From Thermoproteota archaeon (lineage in GTDB: Archaea; Thermoproteota; Thermoprotei; Gearchaeales; Gearchaeaceae): a stretch of DNA of 64,000 nt. Position numbers and translations under genes: made by a program. Below, piece after piece: positions 8,500 to 16,675 of this stretch. The stretch is taken from positions 115,617 through 179,616 of the forward strand of contig JAJPJK010000001.1 of NCBI GenBank assembly GCA_021324265.1, in the 5' to 3' direction. How positions within the stretch are numbered: position 1 is the stretch's first letter; every line of letters begins with the position of its first letter. The notes under the pieces were generated by a model, which searched no databases, was not told the DNA's origin, and saw only the letters and a list, made by a program, of their open reading frames with translations.

Positions 8500-8968
8500 A
8501 AGAACTAGAAGCTTTGTTAGAGATTTAGCACTTCTTTTTAATGCTGAACGGATAACTAGAGGTAAATCAAGTATAGATGATCTTTTATCCGAACTTGTAA
8601 ATGGTTCAAAGCTTCTTGTAATCGATACAAAAAAAGGAAATCCGAGTCGGATAAGAGTATATGATAGAAATGGACTTCTAAAGATATACATCCTAAGAAG
8701 TGTTAAATTATTGAGAGAAATAAAGGGATTAAAAAAGGTTTCTTTTTCTAAAATTCCTGTTCTAGCTGAAGATGACTTCTCTAAAAACTTCGCAGAACTC
8801 TTCAATTTAAGCAAGGCTATTTCAAAAAATGGCCTTCATATCGAATTTTTGGTTCCTGAAGAAAAAGATCTCTCTATATACAGAGAATTTACAATCAAGG
8901 ATGGCTTAAATATCATTGCGAAATTATTTCTTTTGAAAGAATGGAATGATAAAATATCTTCAAGTTGA
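8462..8968 (+). CDS. Brix-domain ribosome biogenesis protein (Imp4-like)
   Basis: Archaeal Brix/Imp4-family protein, expected to bind rRNA during ribosome assembly. The start LLITTSRRPSRRTRSFVRDL (residues 3-22) is the archetypal Brix opening, followed by a GKSSIDDLL segment near 38. Length of 168 matches archaeal single-domain members. Its beginning overlaps L37Ae by 38 bases and its end overlaps the Pcc1 gene by 23 bases, so translation of the three is probably coupled. Confidence 0.9.
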   Translation: MKLLITTSRRPSRRTRSFVRDLALLFNAERITRGKSSIDDLLSELVNGSKLLVIDTKKGNPSRIRVYDRNGLLKIYILRSVKLLREIKGLKKVSFSKIPVLAEDDFSKNFAELFNLSKAISKNGLHIEFLVPEEKDLSIYREFTIKDGLNIIAKLFLLKEWNDKISSS

Positions 8969-9200
8969 TGTGGTTTACAACCTTAAAGATGAAAATGAGG
9001 CCATGTTCATATATCGTGCTTTGGTGCCTGAATTCAAAAAAGGTTTTCCTGGAATTAAGTCAAGTTATATTGATTTGAAAGGAAAGGAGATCAGATTTCA
9101 TCTTCAAGGTGAATCCGTTTCTCGTATAAGAGCAATCATCAATACTTTGACCAGATGGCTTATAAGTATAGAAAGTCTTAATGATACAATAGGAAGATGA
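8946..9200 (+). CDS. pcc1: KEOPS subunit Pcc1-like protein (copy 1)
   Basis: An 84-residue protein resembling Pcc1, the small dimerizing subunit of the KEOPS complex that makes t6A in tRNA. The ALVPEFKKGFPGIKSSYI segment followed by a strand and the RIRAIINTLTRWL helix is the Pcc1 pattern (core near 25-75). Pcc1-like genes are often found in this place between Brix and prefoldin genes. A second, diverged Pcc1-like gene is at 63730, near kae1 and bud32; which one serves in KEOPS cannot be told. It overlaps prefoldin by 4 bases. Confidence 0.72.
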   Translation: MIKYLQVDVVYNLKDENEAMFIYRALVPEFKKGFPGIKSSYIDLKGKEIRFHLQGESVSRIRAIINTLTRWLISIESLNDTIGR

Positions 9201-9577
9201 GTCAACAACTGCCACCTGAAATTCAGAATTTGGTCCTTAAAGCTAGGCAGCTTGAGGAGCAATTAAGAATAGTAATGACAAGGAGACAGCAGATAAAGCT
9301 TGAGTTGCTGGAAATAGAGAGTGTTAAGGAAGAACTAGATAAACTTCCCGACGAAGTCGTGATACACAAACAAGTCGGAAATATACTTATTAAGAAGGAC
9401 AAGAAGAGTGTGAGTGAAGAGATTAATGATAGAAAGGAAACTCTACAGCTTCAAGATCTTGCGCTCGAAAAGCAAGAAGCAAACCTAAGGAAGCAATTTG
9501 AAAGTACATCACGGGAGCTTGAAAGTGCATTGAGGAGATATCAGACTGGAGAAACAGGCGAAGGTTTGGTTTCATAG
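9197..9577 (+). CDS. pfdB: Prefoldin subunit beta
   Basis: Beta subunit of prefoldin, a jellyfish-shaped chaperone that holds unfolded proteins. It has two long helices (about 10-55 and 75-115) joined by a short beta hairpin with the family-typical VGNILIKKDKKSV (about 56-68). Length of 126 is normal. It closes the exosome super-operon; a hairpin with a T7 run follows the stop. Prefoldin alpha is not in the window. Confidence 0.94.
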   Translation: MSQQLPPEIQNLVLKARQLEEQLRIVMTRRQQIKLELLEIESVKEELDKLPDEVVIHKQVGNILIKKDKKSVSEEINDRKETLQLQDLALEKQEANLRKQFESTSRELESALRRYQTGETGEGLVS

Positions 9578-9600
9578 TTACAAATTTTTTTGTAGTAACT
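9576..9600 (+). terminator. Hairpin with T-run after the exosome/prefoldin operon
   Basis: A perfect 6-base inverted repeat, AGTTAC (9576-9581) and GTAACT (9595-9600), encloses a run of seven Ts (9585-9591); an inner TACAAA/TTTGTA pairing (9579-9584 with 9589-9594) is an alternative. T-tracts act as archaeal terminators, so this is a likely end point for the operon, directly before the next promoter. Confidence 0.5.
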
Positions 9601-9608
9601 TAATAAAT
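9599..9608 (+). promoter_or_regulatory. TATA box of the ECF transporter operon
   Basis: CTTAATAAAT lies 22-31 bases before the ATG at 9630, which predicts a leaderless or nearly leaderless mRNA. Confidence 0.5.
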
Positions 9609-9629
9609 TGGTTCCTTTCATCTCCATTT

Positions 9630-10475
9630 ATGAGTCTCGTCAAGATCATTAACTTAAATTTTAAATATGCAAACACAGATTTCTGGTCTCTTAGGAATAT
9701 TAATTTAGAAATCTCAGAGGGCGAGTTCATAATTATTACTGGCCAGAGTGGCTGTGGTAAAACTACTTTGCTAAGAGCTATGAACGGCCTAATACCGCAT
9801 TATCATCAGGGTGAATATGATGGCCATGTCATACTTGATGGAAAGGAAGTAAGCAAGCATAAAGTTTATGAACTTGCTAAAATAGCAGGGATAGTTTTTC
9901 AGAACCCTGAGGATCAAATCTTTGCCATGACAGTCGAGAAAGAAGTAGCTTTTGGTCTGGAAAACTTGGGAATTGAAAGAAGTGAAATGAGGAAAATTGT
10001 AGATGAGACGCTTCAGCAAATGAGAATATCACATTTGAGATTTAGGCAACCATTTTTTTTAAGTGGCGGAGAGCAACAAAAGGTTATAATATCATCTATA
10101 CTTGCGCTGAAACCTAAGTTAATACTTCTTGATGAGCCGCTTAGTAGTTTAGATCCGATGTCTGCTCAAGCTCTTGTAGAGGAGCTTCATAGGTTGAACA
10201 GGCAATATGGTAAGACTATAGTGATAGCAGAACATCGATTAGATCTTCTATCAAAATACGCTAACAGGATGATTGTTATGGATAAAGGGCAAATAATATT
10301 GGATAATAGAATCGAGGAAGTGCTGGCAAAAATTGATCTCGAATCTCTAGGTATTAATGAGCCATTATTTGCGAAATTTGCAAGGTTTTTAAGAGCTAAA
10401 TACGGTCTCGAGCTAGGGAATTGTTTAAGCATCGAAGAAGTTGTGCGGAGGTTTAATCATGCAAAAAGTCATTGA
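9630..10475 (+). CDS. ecfA1: Energy-coupling factor transporter ATP-binding protein EcfA1
   Basis: ATPase of an ECF (CbiO-type) vitamin or metal-ion importer. Walker A GQSGCGKTT at about 38-46, Q-loop VFQNPEDQIF at about 89-98, ABC signature LSGGEQQKV at about 142-150, Walker B LILLDEP at about 160, and the switch His in AEHRLD near 194. It is the first gene of a three-gene operon, EcfA1-EcfA2-EcfT. The substrate is set by an S component, which is not present in this window. Confidence 0.92.
   Translation: MSLVKIINLNFKYANTDFWSLRNINLEISEGEFIIITGQSGCGKTTLLRAMNGLIPHYHQGEYDGHVILDGKEVSKHKVYELAKIAGIVFQNPEDQIFAMTVEKEVAFGLENLGIERSEMRKIVDETLQQMRISHLRFRQPFFLSGGEQQKVIISSILALKPKLILLDEPLSSLDPMSAQALVEELHRLNRQYGKTIVIAEHRLDLLSKYANRMIVMDKGQIILDNRIEEVLAKIDLESLGINEPLFAKFARFLRAKYGLELGNCLSIEEVVRRFNHAKSH
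10447..10452 (+). promoter_or_regulatory. Ribosome binding site for ecfA2
   Basis: GGAGGT with a 6-base spacer to the ATG at 10459. It supports this start over the in-frame TTG at 10441. Confidence 0.65.
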
Positions 10476-11283
10476 GTTTAAACATGTTTCATACAAATAT
10501 CCTTTTGAGGAAGACTATGCTATAAAAGATATAGACCTTAGTTTTTATGAAGAAGAAGTTGTTGCAATAATTGGATCTAATGGCGCTGGAAAAACAACAC
10601 TCATTAAGCACATGAATGGTTTATTAAAGCCCACTACTGGAGATGTATTTGTTGAAGGTATAAATACCAAAAAAGCTACTGTCGCAGAACTTTCTAAGAA
10701 GGTTGGTATTGTTTTTCAAAATTCAGATTACCAACTATTCGCTCAAACAGTATATGATGAAATTGCTTTTGCTCTAAGGAATTTCGGTTACAATGAAGCA
10801 GAGATAAAGGAAAGAGTTAAGAAAATGATGGATTATTTTTCTATTTCCCAATATGAAAAGAGTTCGCCAATCCTTCTAAGCGGTGGAGAAAAGAAAAGGG
10901 TTACACTTGCTTCAGTTCTAGTATATGACCCGAAAGTCTTGATATTAGACGAGCCTACTATAGGTCTTGATTTCAATCAGAAAAAGAATTTGAAGCATTT
11001 CATATCGAGGCTTAAGGAAGAAAGAAAGACCATTGTGATAGTCACTCACGATCTAGATTTTGTATCCGATATATCTACAAGAATTATTGTTATGAATCGC
11101 GGTCAAGTGATGGCTCAGGGAGATCCTAAAGATATTCTTTACGAAGAAGATCTATTAAAAGAAGCTAATCTTATGCCACCTTCAATTGTTAAGTTAGCTA
11201 AAGGTTTAGGCCTCAACGATCGCATTCTGAGCTTTGAGGAAATGCTTCAAAAGATCGATAACTTATTATTGAGGAATGTTTAG
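10459..11283 (+). CDS. ecfA2: Energy-coupling factor transporter ATP-binding protein EcfA2
   Basis: Second ATPase of the ECF pair, expected to heterodimerize with EcfA1. Walker A GSNGAGKTT at about 36-44, Q-loop VFQNSDYQLF, signature LSGGEKKRV at about 139, Walker B VLILDEPTIGLD and switch region VTHDLDF. The start ATG follows GGAGGT. It overlaps ecfA1 by 17 bases and ecfT by 8, consistent with stoichiometric translation. Confidence 0.92.
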   Translation: MQKVIEFKHVSYKYPFEEDYAIKDIDLSFYEEEVVAIIGSNGAGKTTLIKHMNGLLKPTTGDVFVEGINTKKATVAELSKKVGIVFQNSDYQLFAQTVYDEIAFALRNFGYNEAEIKERVKKMMDYFSISQYEKSSPILLSGGEKKRVTLASVLVYDPKVLILDEPTIGLDFNQKKNLKHFISRLKEERKTIVIVTHDLDFVSDISTRIIVMNRGQVMAQGDPKDILYEEDLLKEANLMPPSIVKLAKGLGLNDRILSFEEMLQKIDNLLLRNV

Positions 11284-11986
11284 ACCCGAATACTTCTATT
11301 TCAGGAAAAAAGATACGATAATACATAGGCTAGATCCTAGAAGCAAACTAGTTTATGTGATAGCAATGTTCGTTTGGGCACTGATAAGAGGTGATCTTTT
11401 ATTCCTTTCAGCAGTTTTCTTGCTAACTCTAATACCTATATCGCTAGGAAAGCTTTTTAAGAATCTACTAATTTCTTTGAGGGCAGCGCTTTTTTTCATT
11501 GTTCTCATAATTCTAATAAACTATGTCTTTAGCCATAATCTGTCTTTGGCTATCGCGCTTGCACTTAGATTTATGATACTCATAAGCTCTTTTCTGATTT
11601 TCTCCATCACTACTTCGCCGGATGATTTGGCTTTAGCGCTGTATAGAATGGGCTTTCCTTATGATTTTGTGCTTACATTTAATCTTTCAGTGAGATTTAT
11701 TCCAACAGTTATGCGAGATGCAACGAATATTATAGATGCACAGAGAGCAAGAGGCCTCGAAACTCAAAAAGGTTTCATCAACAGAATAAAAAATTATGTA
11801 CCTGTTCTGATTCCGCTCATCGTTGTTGGCATAAAGAGAGCAATAAATGTCGCTGAATCCATGGAGGCTAGATGCTTCGGGGCATCAAAGAAACCGACCA
11901 CACTTTATGAACTGAAATTTGCTGTTAAAGATTATGTATTCATAGCTTTCTCATTCATTCCAACAATTTTCTACTTTTTGCTATAG
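11276..11986 (+). CDS. ecfT: Energy-coupling factor transporter transmembrane protein EcfT
   Basis: Integral membrane scaffold of the ECF transporter. There are hydrophobic segments near 28-55, 60-85, 90-110 and 220-236, and two cytoplasmic coupling helices whose Ala-Arg motifs (RARGLE near 160; EARCFGA near 197) contact the two ATPases. In the second motif Cys replaces the usual Gly after Arg. It ends the operon; the next gene has its own TATA box. Confidence 0.9.
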   Translation: MFRPEYFYFRKKDTIIHRLDPRSKLVYVIAMFVWALIRGDLLFLSAVFLLTLIPISLGKLFKNLLISLRAALFFIVLIILINYVFSHNLSLAIALALRFMILISSFLIFSITTSPDDLALALYRMGFPYDFVLTFNLSVRFIPTVMRDATNIIDAQRARGLETQKGFINRIKNYVPVLIPLIVVGIKRAINVAESMEARCFGASKKPTTLYELKFAVKDYVFIAFSFIPTIFYFLL

Positions 11987-11990
11987 TCGT

Positions 11991-12007
11991 AATCTTAATA
12001 TATTAAG
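11991..12007 (+). promoter_or_regulatory. TATA box of the HMG-CoA synthase operon
   Basis: AATCTTAATATATTAAG lies about 18-34 bases before the ATG at 12025, in the 38-base spacer after ecfT. A short AAGG precedes the ATG. Confidence 0.45.
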
Positions 12008-12024
12008 AAGGACTTATCTCAAGG

Positions 12025-13074
12025 ATGAAGCCTGCTCAATCGGTATCTATAATTGGATATGGGGGCTATGTACCATTGAGGAGAATTAAGGCTAGTGAGA
12101 TTGCGAGAATATGGGGTAAAAGCGATCGTGCTCTTCCAGTAGAGGAGAAGTCTGTAGCATATCTTGATGAAGATACCGCTACAATGGCGGTAGAAGCTGG
12201 TGCGAATGCAATAAGCAGAGCAGGTATAGAACCTAGTGAAATCGGGGCAGTTTTCGTGGGCACAGAATCGAAGATTTATACTGTAAAGCCCACATCTACA
12301 GTTGTTGCTGAGGCTCTTGGAATAACGCCTCTTACATTAGCTTCAGATTACGAGTTTGCATGTAAAGCTGGAACTGAAGCAATGCAAACATCCATTGGCT
12401 TAGTTGCCTCAGGCATGGTGAAGTGTGCTCTTGCAATAGGTTCCGACATTGCTAGAGGCAGGCCTGGTGATGAACTCGAATACACTGCAGGTGCAGGCGC
12501 AGCAGCCTTCGTGCTTGCGAAGAGTGGGGTTTACAACGATATAGCAACCATAGAAGGTAGTGTTTCTTACGTAACAGATACCCCAGATTTTTGGAGGAGG
12601 GAGGGACAGATTTATCCTATGCATTATTACCGATTTACTGGCGAGCCGGCATATTTCAACCACATAAGGAATGCTGTAATTCGCTTAATGGATAATTTAG
12701 GTCTTAAACCATCAGACTTCAATCACGTTGTTTTTCATCAACCGAATGCAAAGTTTCCTCAGGAGGTAGCTAAATCTCTTGGCTTTAAGCAAGAGCAATA
12801 TAAAACTGGTCTTTTAGTGCCTTTAATTGGGAATACTTACGCCGCAGCTTCTTTGATAGGTCTTGCCGCAGTACTTGATGTAGCAAAACCAGGAGAAAGA
12901 ATTCTTGTTGGTTCGTTTGGTTCAGGTGCAGGCAGCGATGCGATATCTCTAGTAGTTAAAGATGGAATAGAGAAGGTCAGAAATGCGGCTCCTAAAATCA
13001 TGGATTACATAACCAAACGCGTGTATGTAGATTACGCGTTATATGCCAAATTCAGAAACAAATATAATGATTGA
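12025..13074 (+). CDS. hmgS: Hydroxymethylglutaryl-CoA synthase
   Basis: Condenses acetyl-CoA with acetoacetyl-CoA to HMG-CoA in the mevalonate route to archaeal lipids. The catalytic Cys lies in EFACKAGTEA near 114, the His in VVFHQPNAKF near 236, and a GSFGSGAGSDA glycine loop near 297-307. Length of 349 is typical of the archaeal type. It overlaps the thiolase by 4 bases; in archaea HMGS, thiolase and a DUF35 protein form one complex that channels the intermediate. Confidence 0.96.
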   Translation: MKPAQSVSIIGYGGYVPLRRIKASEIARIWGKSDRALPVEEKSVAYLDEDTATMAVEAGANAISRAGIEPSEIGAVFVGTESKIYTVKPTSTVVAEALGITPLTLASDYEFACKAGTEAMQTSIGLVASGMVKCALAIGSDIARGRPGDELEYTAGAGAAAFVLAKSGVYNDIATIEGSVSYVTDTPDFWRREGQIYPMHYYRFTGEPAYFNHIRNAVIRLMDNLGLKPSDFNHVVFHQPNAKFPQEVAKSLGFKQEQYKTGLLVPLIGNTYAAASLIGLAAVLDVAKPGERILVGSFGSGAGSDAISLVVKDGIEKVRNAAPKIMDYITKRVYVDYALYAKFRNKYND

Positions 13075-14225
13075 CAGTGTCAGAGGTTTACATCACCGGA
13101 ATAGGCTATACTCAAGTTTCTGAACACTGGGTAAAGTCGATAAAGCAATTATCTTTAGAGGCAGCTGTAAAAGCGATCAAGGATTCAGGATATAAAAAGC
13201 CTGACTCAATCGTGTTATCTTCTTCTCTCGCGAGTTTTCTTCAACATCAAGAAGCATTGAGCAACTTGATAAGAGAATATCTTGGGTTCAGCAATCTACA
13301 TAACATCAAAGTAGAAGCCGGAGAGTGCTCTGGTTCAGCAGCAGTCGAAGTCGCTACCTCTTTAATAAACAGCGGAAGATTCAAAAATGTCTTGGTCTTA
13401 GGCGTTGAAAAACCTTCAGATAAGTTACCTCAGGAGTTTAACGCTTCATTGTCATCGACATTAGATAGGGATTATTATTTCTATAATGGAATTACGCATG
13501 CTTCTCTTTTTGCATTGGTATATAAGCTGTATATGAAGCAGTATGGGATAAAACAGGAAGATATAGCAGCATTTGCAGTTCATGATCATGCAATGGCAGT
13601 GAACGTTGATTACGCGCAATATAGGTTTCCTATAAGCATAGATCGTGTTTTATCTTCTCCCAACGTTTCTGAGCCTTTAAAACTTTTCGAGGCTTTCCCA
13701 ACCTCAGATGGTGCTTCTGCTCTTATGATATCTTCTAAAGATCAAGTGGACAATCCAGATTATGCAGTTAAACTTGAAGCGATTTCTAGTGCAAGTGATT
13801 TAAGCTTTGTATATAGGAGCGATTTTTTATCTTTTAATTCACTGCGCTTCGCCTTCGAAGATCTGAGGAAGAAGACGAAACTTGCAAAAAAAGACATAAA
13901 TTTTTTGGAAATTCATGATTCTTATTCAATCGCAGCGCCCTTAATAATTGAAAGTCTTGGTCTTGCTGAAAAGAGTGAAGCCTGTAAAATGCTCAAAGAA
14001 GGAGAATTCGAGAAGGATGGTACGCTTCCATTGAACATGAGCGGAGGTCTAAAGGCAAGGGGTCATCCTATAGGCGCTACCCCGATATATCAGATTGTAG
14101 AAGCTGTTCTCCAATTAAGGGGGAAGGCTTCAAACCAAGTGAGTAATGCTGAAACAGGACTTGTTCAATCAATGAGTAATATAGCTGATCAAGCATATCT
14201 TATCTTACTGAGGCGATACAAATGA
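13071..14225 (+). CDS. Acetyl-CoA C-acetyltransferase (archaeal thiolase)
   Basis: Makes acetoacetyl-CoA for HMG-CoA synthase. The nucleophile Cys is in EAGECSGSAAVE near 84, with HDSYSI near 284 and the C-terminal GGLKARGHPIGATP near 325-338 providing the His. The start is TTG at 13071 overlapping the hmgS stop; a GTG at 13077 would serve equally. It is tied by ATGA overlap to the DUF35 gene downstream, the order known for the HMGS/thiolase/DUF35 complex. Confidence 0.93.
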   Translation: MTVSEVYITGIGYTQVSEHWVKSIKQLSLEAAVKAIKDSGYKKPDSIVLSSSLASFLQHQEALSNLIREYLGFSNLHNIKVEAGECSGSAAVEVATSLINSGRFKNVLVLGVEKPSDKLPQEFNASLSSTLDRDYYFYNGITHASLFALVYKLYMKQYGIKQEDIAAFAVHDHAMAVNVDYAQYRFPISIDRVLSSPNVSEPLKLFEAFPTSDGASALMISSKDQVDNPDYAVKLEAISSASDLSFVYRSDFLSFNSLRFAFEDLRKKTKLAKKDINFLEIHDSYSIAAPLIIESLGLAEKSEACKMLKEGEFEKDGTLPLNMSGGLKARGHPIGATPIYQIVEAVLQLRGKASNQVSNAETGLVQSMSNIADQAYLILLRRYK

Positions 14226-14617
14226 GTGCACCTATTTATTGGAGGGAAAAACTCTACAGATATAGGCTTGTTGCATCTTACTGCGACAAATGTAATAAAA
14301 AATACTATCCACCTAGACCAGTTTGTCTTCAATGTGGCAATACTGAGTTGAGGGAAGTGAAGCTTCCAAATACGGGCACATTAATTAGTTTCACTACAGT
14401 GTATCAAACCTTTCCTGAATTTTCAAAACTTGCTCCCTATGTTATAGGTATAATAAGACTTGATGATGGCACGACAATAGTTGCACAGCTTACTGATGTT
14501 GACCAAATTGAGCTAAAAGAAGGAATTAGGGTTGAAGCTGTATTCAGAAAAATGTATGAGGACGGCGAATCTGGTCTTATATACTACGGCACCAAGTTTA
14601 GGCCGGTCTCAAGATGA
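14222..14617 (+). CDS. DUF35 OB-fold zinc protein of the thiolase/HMG-CoA synthase complex
   Basis: A 131-residue scaffold with an N-terminal rubredoxin-like zinc finger, CDKC near 20 and CLQC near 37, then an OB fold (PNTGTLISFTTVYQTF onward). In archaeal complexes this protein holds thiolase and HMGS together and shares the CoA-binding site. Its 3' end overlaps the opposing nucleotidyltransferase gene by 9 bases. Confidence 0.92.
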   Translation: MSAPIYWREKLYRYRLVASYCDKCNKKYYPPRPVCLQCGNTELREVKLPNTGTLISFTTVYQTFPEFSKLAPYVIGIIRLDDGTTIVAQLTDVDQIELKEGIRVEAVFRKMYEDGESGLIYYGTKFRPVSR

Positions 14618-15523
14618 ATATAGTAAGGGTTTAATGTAATCTTTATTAGACTGAATCACCACTCTCATATTTCCTTGCTTGTCTTTTTCCAATTGTCCCC
14701 TTATCAAAGCATGTTCTCCCTTTTTCAGCATTTCTGCATATCTTAGCTTAAAGGATATGACATCGAATCTTTTACCGCTAATATCTTTTACTTGATAGAT
14801 AGATGGGAAGAGAAAGTTCTGAGAATCGTCCTCAATAATTACGTTTGTCTCGAAATCCCCCAATACAAGGCTTGGCTCGTATTCTTTTCTATTCACGAAT
14901 TTAATAGAGTATATTTTATCTTTGAATTTTCCCTCAATAAGTTTTCTCTGCTCTAACAATTCAAATGTTTTATAGTCCATTATTTCTTCAGCTTCTCTTT
15001 CTTTGTAAAGTTTTAGCATGTATTCTTCGGGTAGTGCATCTAATTCTTTTTTCTCTCTAAGCTTTTTTAGCGCGAAATACACTTTAAAAGGCTCTTTACC
15101 ATAGTAGGCAATATCCATATCTGAATCAGGTCTATGAAGCCCAAGCAATATTGATCCTCCAATACCAAAGCTAGCTGTGCTTTCACCGCTTTCTTCAGCT
15201 AAAAGTTCAACGAATTCTTTAACACGCTTTTCACTTTCATCTCTAGGTTCTTTCAGAATCCTCTTCAATTTTGCAATAGGATTATAAACTAGCTTGATTT
15301 CTTCGAAGGGAAATATTAGTGCATCTCTTTTTAGAAATTTTGATTTCTTTAAAAGCGGATAGTCTACTATTTTCAATATTTCATTGATATCCTTTATTTT
15401 TATATATGTATCATTAATCTTAATATATTTAGGAATAATAAACAGTTCGTTATATTTTTCGTTGAAATAGATTACGTAAAAAATATTATCAAATTTATCT
15501 TTTATTCCTGTTAACTCAAGCAT
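14609..15523 (-). CDS. Predicted nucleotidyltransferase (DNA polymerase beta-like fold)
   Basis: A 304-residue protein whose middle has the minimal nucleotidyltransferase motif GIGGSILLGLHRPDSDMDIAY (about 121-141), that is Gly-Gly-Ser followed by Asp-x-Asp. The N-terminal 100 residues are an unassigned Ile/Lys-rich domain and the last 75 look like a beta-rich, OB-like domain (LIRGQLEKDKQGNMRVVIQ). It resembles the archaeal predicted nucleotidyltransferases of COG1665, but the substrate is unknown. It is encoded directly behind gcvT, touching it, so may be cotranscribed with it. Confidence 0.68.
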   Translation of the reverse strand: MLELTGIKDKFDNIFYVIYFNEKYNELFIIPKYIKINDTYIKIKDINEILKIVDYPLLKKSKFLKRDALIFPFEEIKLVYNPIAKLKRILKEPRDESEKRVKEFVELLAEESGESTASFGIGGSILLGLHRPDSDMDIAYYGKEPFKVYFALKKLREKKELDALPEEYMLKLYKEREAEEIMDYKTFELLEQRKLIEGKFKDKIYSIKFVNRKEYEPSLVLGDFETNVIIEDDSQNFLFPSIYQVKDISGKRFDVISFKLRYAEMLKKGEHALIRGQLEKDKQGNMRVVIQSNKDYIKPLLYSS

Positions 15524-16602
15524 TATTTTTTAAAAAAAGGTGGTTCCTGAATCCTTGCGTCGTAAAGATTTTCTCTGATTTTGATCTGTACTGTGCCTCC
15601 TAGGTAAAAGAAACTAGGGTTTATATATCCCATAGCTAGTCCTCTATCTAAGCTAGGAGAATATCCTCCGCTAGTTACGGTGCCTATTAATGTTTTCCCT
15701 GCATATATCTGCGCTCCCTTTCTAGGGAGTGGCCCTTTATCTTTCATTACAAGACATGCTCTAAGCATTTGGACACCATTTTCAATGATTCTTTGGATTG
15801 CGTTTTTTCCTATGTATTCTTCTTTACTTAAAGAGAAAATCCAATATCTGGCACTTACGGGGTCAATTTCTTCACTAATCTCGTTGCCATATAATAAGAA
15901 TCCCGCTTCAAGCCTTAATATATCTCTACTCACGATTCCACAAGGCTTTATTCCTTTTTCTAAAAATCTTCTCCATAATTTTTTACCTTCCTCTACATTA
16001 GTAACAATTTCGAATCCGTTTTCACCCGTCCACCCACTTCTGCTTATAAGTAATGTATGAACCCCAAGTATCTCTTCGTCTCGGATGAAATTTTCTCTCT
16101 CCAGCTTTGATGGTAAAAAATCAAGATTTTCTATTTTCCTGCCCTGTATAGCTATCATCGCCGTTTTTAGTGTTATGTCTTCTGCTTCAACTTTAGCGTT
16201 CTTTTTTGAAGCATTGCTCTTTATCCAATTGAGCATTTTTACTCTATTTATGGCGTTGCAAATTATCAGAAAAGTCTCCTCTTCAAGCATGAAAAGGGAT
16301 AGATCATCTACGAATCCTCCTTTTTCGTTGAGCATTGCGGTCGGTATTATTATCTTACCTGGCTTGAGTTTGAATACATTCTTTGTTGTTAGATAGTCCA
16401 AAATATTCTGTGCATCTTTGCCTTTGACAATTATCCTACCCATGTGTGATACATCAAAAAGACCGTATTCGTTTCTAACTGCTAGGCTCTCTTCTATTGA
16501 ATTCGTGAAAAAAAGTGCTACTTCCCAACCTGCAAATTCCCCTAATTGTGCACCTTTTTCTATATGTAACTCCTTAAGAGGTGTAGATATTAGGTTGTCC
16601 AC
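15523..16602 (-). CDS. gcvT: Aminomethyltransferase, glycine cleavage system T protein
   Basis: Transfers the methylene group of aminomethyl-lipoyl H protein to tetrahydrofolate or its archaeal analogue and frees ammonia. LFDVSHMGRI near 48-57, the folate-binding GWTGENGFE near 195-203 with ILRLEAG later (about 229), and the C-terminal GTVTSGGYSPSLDRGLAMGY near 305-324 fit GcvT. Start is GTG. The P-protein subunits are on the other strand at 18472 and 19760; no H protein or dihydrolipoyl dehydrogenase is in the window. Confidence 0.95.
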   Translation of the reverse strand: MDNLISTPLKELHIEKGAQLGEFAGWEVALFFTNSIEESLAVRNEYGLFDVSHMGRIIVKGKDAQNILDYLTTKNVFKLKPGKIIIPTAMLNEKGGFVDDLSLFMLEEETFLIICNAINRVKMLNWIKSNASKKNAKVEAEDITLKTAMIAIQGRKIENLDFLPSKLERENFIRDEEILGVHTLLISRSGWTGENGFEIVTNVEEGKKLWRRFLEKGIKPCGIVSRDILRLEAGFLLYGNEISEEIDPVSARYWIFSLSKEEYIGKNAIQRIIENGVQMLRACLVMKDKGPLPRKGAQIYAGKTLIGTVTSGGYSPSLDRGLAMGYINPSFFYLGGTVQIKIRENLYDARIQEPPFFKK

Positions 16603-16675
16603 TTGAATTATGCGTATTTTTACGATTTAACTTTATTAAGAGATGACATCTACTAAAAAATAGTAGCGCCGTAAA
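16603..16675. promoter_or_regulatory. Divergent spacer between gcvT and tRNA-Gln with hairpin and repeat
   Basis: This 73-base spacer contains an AT-rich TTTAACTTTATTA block (about 16627-16639), a perfect inverted repeat CTACTA/TAGTAG (16650-16655 and 16661-16666) with an A5 loop, and a direct copy (16665-16672) of the first eight tRNA bases. It should carry promoters for both directions; the exact elements are not certain. Confidence 0.45.

Noticed and set aside
8236-8814. A 192-residue open frame on the minus strand across L37Ae and Brix
   Set aside because: It is antisense to two clear conserved genes, its product has no recognisable motif, and its limits do not fit operon spacing.
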